Assembly: GCA_973895155.1 (NCBI GenBank)
Contig: OZ316894.1
Span: 7,502,001-7,566,000 of the forward strand
Direction: 5' to 3'
Length of the DNA stretch: 64,000 nt
From: Marsupella aquatica
Lineage: Eukaryota > Marchantiophyta
Every line of letters starts with the position of its first letter. Positions within the stretch are counted from its first letter, which is position 1. The notes under the pieces were generated by a model. The model was not told where the DNA came from and did not search any database. It worked only from the letters and a program-made list of their open reading frames with translations. Below are positions 11,126 through 21,168 of this stretch, one piece after another. The position numbers and the translations under genes are program-made.

Positions 11126-11659
11126 ATGGTGATGGCGGGAGGACGCAGTGTCAACAGACTCGCCTGTGTGGCATTAGTTCTTGGACTCTTCATGATATCG
11201 CTCATGGCTGCCGACGTGCAAGCGCAAGCTCCCGCTCCCGCTCCCGCGCCTTCGAGCGATGGTGAGTTTACGGGTCCACTGCTGTTCTTCTCCGAAAGCA
11301 AATGCATCGTCGTCGAGTTCGTTGTGTAGTTCTTGGGCTGTTTGTGCAATTGGAGTGATAGGTTCAGTTAATGTGCTGGTCATGGATCTGAATGTGAGCT
11401 TCTCGATCTGTTCCGCAGTTAGAGTCTATGGTCCTACCGGAGTGGTTGTTTTGCACATCGTGTTCTGCTACAGTATTTTTCCTGAGCTCTTTTCTTCGGG
11501 TAGACAACTATCATTTCGGTTCGATCCTTCTGACGGTTGTCTTGACATGCTTGAGCTGCAGGGCACTCCATCGATCAGGGCATCGCCTATTTTCTCCTCT
11601 TGTTGGCGCTCGTTTTGACATATCTCATCCCCTTAGATGCTTACCCGAACTTCTTTTGA
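11126..11659 (+). CDS. Arabinogalactan peptide (GPI-anchored), two exons
   Basis: Exons 11126-11261 and 11562-11659, with a GTGAGT donor and a CTGCAG acceptor, give a 77-aa protein. A signal peptide (residues 1-33, core VALVLGLFMISLMA) precedes a mature peptide QAPAPAPAPSSDG, whose Ala-Pro repeats are expected to be hydroxylated and to carry arabinogalactan chains. The C-terminus SIDQGIAYFLLLLALVLTYL is the GPI-addition signal typical of AGP16/20/22-type peptides. The family is secreted, attached to the plasma membrane outer face and linked to cell-wall signalling. Unspliced, the frame would end 67 residues in without the GPI signal; splicing restores the family C-terminus, which supports the intron. 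A second in-frame ATG at 11132 could also be used. Confidence 0.92.
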
Positions 11660-13634
11660 GGTGAGGGTGATTAGGGGAAGGAAAGTTACCTTTGCTTGCT
11701 CTTGCGTACAGCATTAGTCGGTGAAAGGAGAATGGAGAGAAGATTGCATGCTTCAACCATGGCGCAATCATGGAACGGAAATGGACTGTGTGGCGAAAGT
11801 ACGCATTGAAGCTTGTGGGAGAGGTTTTTTGATCGTCGTTAGACCGGTGTGGTTTTTTATTGTAGGAGATTAGCGATCTATGGGCTGATGCAAGGCACCT
11901 TCATTCTTTGTGCGGTATATGTTCTGTACATTAACAGTTTAGCGATCTATAGCTTGCAAGGCAGCCCCATTCTTTTGCTATGGAAAGTTGGCACAACACA
12001 ATAGGATTCCTGGCTCTGGATGCTTGGAAGTAATTAGTTACTTCTCTACATGAGATTGCCGGAACGTGGAAAGTACATCCACTTGTTGTGCTTCACTAAT
12101 CTATACATTTACATTCGTAACCTGAGATGTAATGGCAATGTTCTGACATTGGAAATCACTTTGATACTGGGTCTGTTGCTCGCAACGTGGAAGCTGTCCG
12201 TCGCTCTAGAGTTGTATGAGTGTTCGGCATTTTCTGCTATGAAAGAGACGCATGGAACTGTAAGGAACTTGGGACCTTGCCTCAATTTGACGGAGGACAA
12301 CCTGCCTAGGGATCTCGAAGGCCATTTATAATAAATCTACAAATGAGAAGTAGGAATCCATTATAATAATAGCTCGGTAGGTCGAGTAACAAAGATTTGA
12401 CCTGATAAAAATTTGGATGTGATTCTTCGATACTGAGGAAACGAACATCAACACAAATGTGCACTAGTATGCTTGTGTTATCAATTTGCTTCATTTCGTG
12501 TCCCCAAGTGTATATATTCTTAGCTCCGTTTTAAAGGAGTAACACTAAGCTGTTGTGAAATGCTGTAGAGGGCTCTCTTTGTTTCTCATTAAGCTGCTGT
12601 AGAAAGCTATGAAGATCTCTTTGGTTCTCTGAGATAAGAGTAATGATTTAGTGGCCCTTGATATTTTAGGACTGCAAATCTCTGGGGTCCATGATTTTCT
12701 ATCCACCTGAAATTCCTACCTACCCAACGTAGAGCTAAAAGCTTCTATGCATCCAATATACATATATGACTTCTTACTCCACAAAATAATCTAGTCCTAA
12801 CAATGCGTCGTCCCAAAACATACTTTGTGTGCCAAACTTTTTTCGACCACAAAGGTACCTGCGTGAGTTAACCCCACCGACTTCATATGTATCAGAAGAA
12901 TAACTAACATGATTTAATACAAGCAACGGCAAAAGTGACATCTTATAAGCCTAAAATGTGAGATTGTGATGCATCATTACGCAATTTGAATTCAAGCATA
13001 ACCCCGCTATGAGGAATCTTCGTCTCTACATTCCTCGCGTACGTATTTTATAGATGGAGATAGAGGGGGCTGTCGAAAAGGGAACGACCGTAAAAATACT
13101 TACGAAACCTGCCGGGAAAATTTGCAAGACACATCAAAACACTAAGCAAGATTTACAGACTGAATATTTGTTAAATCGAAAGCAAGCGATACATAGAAGA
13201 ACGTTAGCTGCCCAGATCAGGCTACAAAAGCTTTACTTCTAAGCCAAAATCTGCAATCAGTACCCACGCTGATGGGGAACCTGAGGAGCATTGATCGAAT
13301 TCTGGACACTACAGAATGTAGGTGGGTCCAAAGCTGTACCTACATCGAAGCTTTATAAGACACTACAAATAACTTATAGCACAAATGCAATGACATTACA
13401 AACAAGCTTCAATGACACTCTCATGGACAATCTGCCTCTTAACTTGGAAATTTGGTAGAACACTGCCGCTGAACTATCAGTTCAGACATCTAAAGAGAAC
13501 GACTAGCCTACGGCATAAAAATATCCTACTTCAAAAAGATTGCCCCTCTCAGTGAGGGAGGGTGCAAGTCTGCCACGATCAACTATGTGGGTATCCTGTT
13601 TTGGTCATTCCTCAAAGAAACACCTTCGTCATTA
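11660..13634. other. Intergenic between convergent genes
   Basis: Should contain the 3' ends of the AG-peptide gene (from the left) and the VAR3-like gene (from the right). Two weak direct repeats are seen: about 35 bp around 11872 and 11940, and about 44 bp around 12547 and 12591. No other gene is supported. Confidence 0.5.
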
Positions 13635-16600
13635 TTACCTTCGACCACGTCCCCTTCCTCCTCCTCTTCCTCCACCTCCTCTTCCTCCACCCCTACCTCC
13701 ACCTCGTCCCCGGAAAGGTCTGTCAAATTCTCTATCAGGTCTCCCATATGACCTACCTGAGTCTCTATCAGATCTCTCATATGACCTCCCTGAGTCTCTA
13801 TCAGATCTCTCATATGACCTCCCTGAGTCTCTATCCGATCGCTCATAAGATGAGGGCCGTGAGTCTCTTGAGCTGCTTCTATCCCTGTCAAAGCCCCCTC
13901 TACCACCTCGTCCTCCACCACGGCCACGACCACGGCCACGACCACCATCGCCTCCGCCTCTACTCCCTCTGTCACTCCTCTCACTTCTATAGCCCCTGTC
14001 CTCTTGCACCCATGAGTCTTTATCCTCATTGCGATCCCCACCTCTGCTCCATACTTCATCATTTCTACGTGTATCACCTCTCCCTCTACTGGCCGTAGCC
14101 ACTGTTTTCATGTCTTCAAATTCTTCATCCTCAAGTGGTTCAACATCACTGATAGCTTCATCGCTATCGCTATCGAAATCAAAATCATCAAGCTCATCTT
14201 CATCATCATCATCATCATCTTCCATGTCTACAGCTGACCTCCTCTCTGGAGCTAACCTTCTATCCCTGCGTTCATCCTCATCAAAATCTCCCCTCTTTTT
14301 CAAATCAGGTTTCCACTCTTCAAAGGTCGACCGACGACCACTTCGAGCGTCACCACCGCCAGATCGACGCTCAAGCCCCTCTGACTCCCGTGAGCGTCCA
14401 TATGACTCACGTTCACCCCCCCTCCGGACTTCCGATCGCCCATCCCTGTCGAAACGACTTCCTCTCTCTTGTGGTGCACCTCTCTCGTATCTACTTCCTG
14501 TATCATATGATGATTTGTGGCCGGCACCCGCAGGTCTATCAAACTTACAGTCATGGCACTCTTGATTCCTCGAAAAGTTAAGGAAATTGCATCTGCGGAA
14601 ACCAGAGCACCAGTGAGAAACTATTCTAAGGACACGTCAAAGACAAACATCGATGACAATGCGAGAACTCCCAATTGACCACCGTTCAAACTAAGTAGTG
14701 GACGCTGTAATCTACAACTTACTGTTTACTCACGTCCTTCCAGAGAACGAACTAACACAAGATAAGACTAGCACTAAACAGCCCACTCTCGTACTATTAT
14801 CACAATTGGAAATACTTTACAAAGTTCTGGATCATTGGTGCTAGGATGGCGAATACGAGGAGACCCCATAGTCTGTTGAAACTTACTCAGGACATCTCCA
14901 GTCTCCAGGACGCATTTCCGGTACTGGCCGCAAAGAATCACATTCTCGACAAGTTCTGTTCCTGGCAAAGTTCACATACTGGCACCTGCAATCAAAAAGT
15001 TCATTAAAACCTTTACAAGTCAAAGAAAGCATAGAGATAGCATCCTTATGGCAAAAGCCTCCAATGTGGACTTACTCGTCACACTTCCAGTCTCCGGGCT
15101 TCATTTCAATGTCAGCATCCCTAATCTTCCTCCTGCTTTCGCGCTGCCTTCTATCGCTCTTCGGTTCTGCATCTGATTTCCGCTCTATTTTCGGTAGACT
15201 CGGATCCCTCGGGACTGCACCAAATGCTAGTGTTTCTTTTAAAAGATTTTTGCAAGCTGTTTGCACTGCACTAGGAATTTCTAGGCCCTCCTTGCCATAC
15301 GGTGAGACCTCGAGAGCATATTGAGATAGGAGTCTAATAACTTCAGGCGTGCCAGAAACATGGTCTGCATTCGCCTTAAAATCTCTTCTCTCACAGCTGG
15401 ACCTTAGAGCGCAAGGCTTACAGACCTGTAGACGAGAACAGAAAGATCAGCTGGAGTAGAACCCCAAAATTCCAACATCATTGGAATACAAACATGGGGC
15501 TCCGTGGGTCCGGTACGACATTGGCGGTCGCAACGGGTTGATTCTCAGTATGGAGTGCAACGAGGTTTTCTAACAGGACATTCAGCAAAATGATCCTATC
15601 GAACTAAGTTGCAAATAGATTCACTACAGGCAACAAGAGAACACCGCACTGCTGCTACAGGAAATGACGGGTTTGCGACTCTCTGAATGAGTGGCTTACA
15701 GAGATTTCATCAATGGCCAAAAAGTCTCTCATCCGTTTCCCCGCATTTACCACTTTCCGGTCGGTGGAAGGGCAACCGAAACGAGCTATCACCTCCAGAT
15801 CTTTCCGAGAATAACGTCTGCAAGCAGAAATGAACAAGGTTATCTGGATTACATTTACGTGCGCGACGTATCGGGGATGAGCTGCGATAGCCAAAAACAC
15901 TTTTCCCAAAGCCTCGCTTTAAAATCACTCGTGAATGGGGATTCCAACTCATATATCGAACATTAAAGGTTAACGTTGCGAAAAAAAGTAATGGACGGCA
16001 ATGGTAACAATTCTCCTCGTAGAAGTGCTTAATCCACAACGAGTAAACCCCTGACACCGTCAAATCAAAAACAGTATGACTGCATCTGAAGCCAATGCTC
16101 TCTCAAAAGCGTTTCAACCAAATAAAGCATAAAAGTTGACAAAACAGAAAGCCAGCGTTTACTTCGCAATACATACAGAAAGATGTCATCCCGTGAGCGA
16201 GCGAAGTTCAGGCAGGCACGCTTGATCAAGCCCACATCGTCATTTGTACTTCCGTCCATATCAACAACCGTATTCTCCTCGTTCACGAAATGTCCTTCTG
16301 CGTCCAACAGCTTCAAGAACTGTATCCATTCAGGCCAGGGATGCGCGCTGGATTTCGAACCTACATTCTCCTCGACACGTACCTCGTCCTCCTCTCCTTT
16401 AATTTTGCTAGCAGCCACGCCACCAAACTCCTCACTTTCTGCGTGCGTCACAGTGTCATAGTCATGATCAGATTCCTGAAGAGCAGCCGACACTTGGGAA
16501 GCTGCGGCGTGTTCGGAAGAAACATCAACCTCAGGAAATCCTGGAGCTACACCAGAGTCCATCTCCACACCCTGCTGCTTCTCAACCACTCTCAATGCAC

Positions 16601-17267
16601 TTCGCAGCTCCGCTAACTCGAGTTCTTTGGATCTAATTTCAGCAATTAAAGTGTCTCTCTCTCTCACCTCGTCCGGTTCCTTCTCTACCACCACCGTAGA
16701 AGAAACTACTTCCTCAGCAACTTCCGCTTCCTCCTCCACTATTACCGCCGTCTCTGTCAGCAGCCCAGTTTCCGTCTCCTCACCCTCCCCCACGGCTGCT
16801 GCCAATAAAGTCTCCGACTTCTCTTTCTCGTCAGTCTCTTTCACCAGCGAATCCTTCAGATCGGCAACTGCCTGGGCTTCAGCCGAGCTGAGGCCTCTCG
16901 TGAGAAACGGCGACAGCAAGGGCAACCGGCTGGTTCTCAAACCCCTCCCAGAAACCGCAAATGCATCCGCAAAGTTCCTTCCAGTTCCCGCCCTAGATCG
17001 CTCACGAGATGAAACAGCCAATCTCAAATTCCTGTGGGCTGATAAAGAAGATGATGATCTAGAGAGAATGAGCAGAGCCTGCGAGCGTGGTTGCCTTCCA
17101 AAATCTCGGGGAATCAGCGTCGCTGCCTCTACTTGACGTACCACAGTAAAATTAGAGAAACCTCTCATCGACATACTTCGTGCACCTCCTCCCCCTCCCC
17201 CTCCACTTCCCAAGCCTACCGTGCTCCAAACTCGAATCATCCAGGAACGCGGCAGCTGCTGCGCCAT
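13635..17267 (-). CDS. VAR3: VAR3/OZ-type RanBP2 zinc-finger organelle protein
   Basis: Five exons on the minus strand: 17267-16177, 15817-15700, 15425-15076, 14985-14887 and 14592-13635, all GT-AG and in phase, giving 871 aa. The N-terminus is Arg/Ser-rich and poor in acidic residues, as in a plastid or mitochondrial transit peptide. The family-specific block HPWPEWIQFLKLLD to DDIFLRYSRKDLEVI follows around residues 305-380. A CKPC/SSC cysteine cluster opens exon 3. Two RanBP2-type zinc fingers (GDWKCDEC..NFARNRTCREC and GDWRCPEC..NFSRNQECHDC) occupy about residues 517-585. The tail is acidic, then RGG-rich with three 11-aa repeats. VAR3/OZ1 of Arabidopsis acts in plastid biogenesis and RNA editing. 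Membership of the family is firm; the target organelle is inferred. At 871 aa it is longer than Arabidopsis VAR3, mostly in the RGG tail. Confidence 0.9.
13759..13857 (-). repeat. 33-bp coding tandem repeat, three copies
   Basis: Units start at 13759, 13792 and 13825, exactly 33 bp apart, and encode an 11-residue YERSDRDSGRS-type repeat in the tail of the VAR3-like protein. The nucleotide copies are nearly identical, so the expansion is recent. Confidence 0.9.
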
Positions 17268-17354
17268 GGCAAAGATTTTCCGCCGATGCAGCCAGCACCG
17301 ACCGCGCGGCCGCCTCGGATCCGCAACACACCCGCTTCCAATTCAGGTGATTGA

Positions 17355-17615
17355 ATGCCTCACCATTCTCTCGATGAAGCTCGTCACGTCCTCGAACTCA
17401 CTGCTGCTCTTCGGTCCCTTGATAAGCTTCTCCTGTCGAATCAGCACTCCATGGATCTTGTCACAAAACCGGCCCACAAGTGCTGCCAATTCGTGTCGAA
17501 CAATCTATCGACGTCGTCTCGTGACTGTGTGAGGGTTTCTTACCTTAGCTTCGCTTCTCCTCGCTTCTCAGGTGTCTTGCCTCTTGTCCTCGTGTTTCTA
17601 TGCTGTTTCTGTTGA
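17355..17615 (+). CDS. Orphan open frame, possible divergent first exon
   Basis: An 86-aa frame starts 88 bp from the VAR3-like start, in the divergent direction. The first ~57 residues (for example DEARHVLELTAALRSLDKLL) look like amphipathic helical protein, and a GTGAGG donor follows at about 17528. After that point the frame becomes hydrophobic and unconvincing. No downstream exon could be found, and the next 700 bp contain a MITE. It may be a relic exon, the first exon of a gene with a long intron, or chance in the shared promoter. No family recognised. Confidence 0.25.
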   Translation: MPHHSLDEARHVLELTAALRSLDKLLLSNQHSMDLVTKPAHKCCQFVSNNLSTSSRDCVRVSYLSFASPRFSGVLPLVLVFLCCFC

Positions 17616-17807
17616 CTAGCACGAAGAACAAAGAGGCCGCCAACGAAAGTCGAAGGGCTGGGACAATAAACCCTAGCTGACAGTTGAAAACACCTTAACG
17701 ACTTAAACCCTCTCTTCCAGGTTTTTCCAAGTTTCCAAGAAAACAACGTGGAGCCAGATTAGCTCGTGAGTACACTGTTCTACTAACTAGTCTGTTGCAC
17801 ACTATTA

Positions 17808-18217
17808 GGGCGACTCATTTATGATATATCCCATAACCCAAGTTATGGAACCCAATTAAAGAATTAAAAAATGGGGGGAGATAACATTGACCCGCCCCAT
17901 AAGGTAAGAGTTACTGTCTCATAGTATATATTAGTTTTTTTTCAATTCTTGATCAGCCACAGCCTCAAATGCAGCAGCTATCACCAAGTCAGGAACAAAT
18001 CCCACATGCGTTCAGTCGAGGCTTTCTGGAGTTCTGGAGTCCTGGATTTCCGGATTTTTGGATTTTTGGATTTCCACCTGAAGTTGTAGGCAAATTTAGG
18101 GGGGAGGGCTTTCATTACGGTGGCCAAAGATCGGCTCCCATAACTTTTACACGAGTGCCCATAATACTTGAGTTATGGGAGGGCCTTATCTTGTTAAGGC
18201 CAAACTTTGAGACGCCC
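17808..18217. mobile_element. 410-bp MITE-like element
   Basis: Ends GGGCGACTCA (17808-17817) and the complement of GGGCGTCTCA (18208-18217) are inverted, with TATTA on both outer sides (17803-17807 and 18218-18222). Just inside, ATAACCCAAGTTAT-type sequence on the left mirrors ACTTGAGTTATGGG on the right. A 5-bp flank does not match one superfamily clearly; TTA-type targets would suggest PIF/Harbinger. No coding capacity. A GGATTTTTGGATTTTTGG simple repeat lies in the middle. A similar right end may occur near 18840-18866. Confidence 0.75.
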
Positions 18218-18222
18218 TATTA

Positions 18223-20429
18223 GAGCATCTCCACCGTTTTGGCGGAACGTGACCGCTATCTCGCTATCGGCAAATTTTTCCAGGTCGTTTGCGGGCCCAG
18301 AGTTTTTAGGAGCTGCGTTCATTTAAGTCCACACCCGCACCCCCCAAATATGGGCCCCCATAGGGCATCTCAAAGTACTGAATTTGATTGATAGACCTTA
18401 AGTTTGTAGAATTTGATGGACCTTTAGGGCCAACTTGCATGAGAGCAGCCATTGACAACACGGCCCTCAAATTGAGAGATGGCAGACTTTAGCGGAGCAA
18501 GACAAGAGTGCAGTGCCCCTCTCTTGTGCCAGGCTTGTGGCTAGAAATAAGGAGATACTTTCCACCCCTCAGAAGTCCTGCCTTCAGCCTCGGGAAGACG
18601 ACCAAAAAGAAAGACACTGACAAACAAAAAATAGGGGCACGAACTGCCTTGCGGAGTGCATGTGTTGCACTTGAACAGATCCTGCTTCTGCTGCTTGTTC
18701 CGCTCTTGCAAGGGCTGCATTTTTCAGGACCTCCCACATGCGAGTTGGGCCTAAGTCTGTAGTTAAGGGTTAAGGACACAAAAAGTTACCAGTTACCAAA
18801 TTCTTAGTCCATAACTTTTTGAAACCATCACCCATAATTTGAAGCTTGGGGACGTCCTATTGTTGATATTAACTGATCTTGAGTGGAATTGTTGTCGAGT
18901 GTAAGTGAAACGGTCAAGGAATCAGCAAGGCGACATGGCAACTGGATTCCAACGGTCAAGGAATCAACAAGTCAGCCTGACAACTGAATTTCAAGGAGTG
19001 CACGAGCAGTGGGGAGAATGACAGGCTGGGTGCCAAAACGGTGCACAATGGTACCCTCTAGGCCCATCTCCTGGTTAGGGAAAATCTATAATTACATGGC
19101 TACATAGGTTCTGGCGAGAATGACATTTTGTCAACAAATCATGAGAAAGAAAGAACAAGGTTGCATATTACACTGCTTAGATTTATAATTTAAGAAGACT
19201 ATATTGTATTACCCTGCCAGCCCAGTCCGTTTGTGTTGGATAGCCGAATGCCGTCTTATCATAGCCGGTTTGTTATTGTTGCAAAAGTGTTGTTGTCACT
19301 CCCGCCTCCCCTTTTGCTTCTCTGCCCCACCACAAGCCATGGAGGTCAATTCTGCTGTTGAAGCTTGCAAACCTCGGTTGGAGGAGAAACCCTGTTTGTT
19401 TAGGGTTCTAGTAGCAATCTCGAGTTGATGTAGTAGAATGGTCCAAGCTTTGCAAACTTCAGCAGTAGCATCAACCTGCACGTCTTGTGCTGGCTGGTAA
19501 TAAACTAAATTGAGGAAAAGTTAGTAATTATCTTCAATCTTAGGTGGCAAGGGTAGTAAAACATGGTTTAGTGACAAGCTTATCAAAAGAATTTGTAATG
19601 ATACCCTCCTCAATTGCCTTCTTAAAGGTTGTTTAGGCCAAGAAACATCAAGTCAGAATGCAGGTCTCCTTTGTCATAGACAAAACCCAGTAACGTCGTT
19701 GCAGTAGGTCAATTTGAAAATGAGGAGGGAGGAGGCAACTGAGGAGGGTCGTTGTGTGAGTTGCAGTTCCGAGTATTAGCCAACACACCTCAAATGAGCT
19801 TTAAAATTGGCGTTGCACGTGGTTTTTCTCTTATGGAAATTAATCCGTGGACCCCCATATTCATCCAAGGAATGTGCGTGATTAAGTGAAATCAATTTTC
19901 ATCAAGGCGTTAACCAATGGTTTTGAGTCTCCTGATGGTGTTAGTGTGTGCTCGTACAAAAACAAATGCTCAAAAGATAGAGATTTATCAAACGGAAGGT
20001 TGAATGTGGAGGAATTGAGTTTTCTTATAGGTTTTGTTTACACATTGGAGAAATCATCTTTCAACCATTCTTGATTGATTGTTTGTGAGTTACATTGAGC
20101 ATTACCGCCACAAGACAGACTGGAGCACAACACCTAGCTGTTGGCAAAAGAGCGCTTGTCGATTCGGTGGGAAGAACACACAAAACGAACGAGCCATCAC
20201 TTAGAAAAAGGATTTATAGTTATTATTTAGGAAAGCTATGGTGTGAGGGGAAGACCAACAATTGTAACTTCTTTGACATAGAGGCTGCATTTGGCATCAA
20301 CCTGTGTTTCGAGTGAACTTTAGTTGAAGACTATCTAAGAGATGCGAACAATTCAAGTCGGGAAGCAAGCATTGTGGTTAAGCGATGGCGACGTAATCAA
20401 AGAAATCAATTTGTAGCGGCTAAGCTTGT
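18223..20429. other. Intergenic, no gene seen
   Basis: Starts with GAGCATCTCCACCG, a sequence resembling ends of common plant MITEs, but no matching partner was found. A diverged 42-bp direct repeat occurs at 18911 and 18953. The short open frames have no recognisable features. Confidence 0.5.
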
Positions 20430-20970
20430 GACGGTGACGAGATTGTGATATCTCTTAATCAAGAAAAGGGTTTCCAATGAGCCTCAAATTGACAAATTTT
20501 GTCAAGTTCCATATGAGTTTTTGAATTTCTTTGCCTTTCCAATGAGTGTGAGTATAAAAAAATTTGATCATGAGTTCATGAATTCTTCTAGCTTTCTAAC
20601 ATTGAGTCCGACATTGACAAATTTCATGTCAAATTTTGTCACGGTACTCAAGAGATCAGGAGGTTTTCAATCTCTTTAGCTTTCTAATGTGTGACATTGA
20701 GATTATTTGTCAAGAAATAGAGAGATTATGAGTATCTAAATTTCTCTAGCTTTCCAATGAACCTAACATTGATAGATTTTGTCAAGTACTAAGGAGATGA
20801 TGAGTTTTTAATTTTACTCTAGCTTTCCAATGAGTGTGACATTGAGAGATTTTATCAAGTCAAACATTACTAAAGAGATCACAAGTTTCTAAATCATGAT
20901 CTTGAATTTTCCAATGTATCAAACATTGGCAGATCGATTTTATCAAGTACAAAGGTGATTTATTATTTAG
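20430..20970 (+). repeat. Degenerate ~77-bp tandem array (plus orientation)
   Basis: About seven diverged units built on CTAGCTTTCCAATGAGTGTG, followed by ACATTGA-GATTTTGTCAAG and then a GAGAT-ATGAGTTT segment. The CTTTCCAATG landmark recurs at spacings of roughly 55-90 bp. The same family occurs in inverted orientation at 41290-42260. Confidence 0.85.
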
Positions 20971-21168
20971 TTTTACAATGTGAAGCCAAAGGGGTCTTAA
21001 CTATGTACATTTCTATCGATTGTTTTTTTTCAAATTTGCAAACAATTAAAAAATATGAGCATTTTGATATAAAACACTGATATATCTTTGACAAACATCA
21101 AAATGGTAACTTTGTTTTACTAAATGACATCTCTTCATTTGTATTTTGGTTTTTTTTTACGTTTAATA

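Noticed and set aside
13759-13857. 33-bp regular repeats that could suggest CRISPR-like spacing
   Set aside because: The copies are contiguous with no spacers and are coding; the DNA is eukaryotic.
13562-14565. Plus-strand Ser/Pro/Tyr-rich frames antisense to the VAR3-like tail
   Set aside because: Low-complexity antisense of the RGG and acidic regions; the minus frame is continuous with a spliced zinc-finger gene.
16627-17136. 169-codon plus-strand frame in VAR3-like exon 1
   Set aside because: Shadow of the Glu/Ser-rich coding exon on the other strand.
18221-18236. GAGCATCTCCACCG, resembling a common plant MITE terminus
   Set aside because: No inverted partner was found within a sensible distance.
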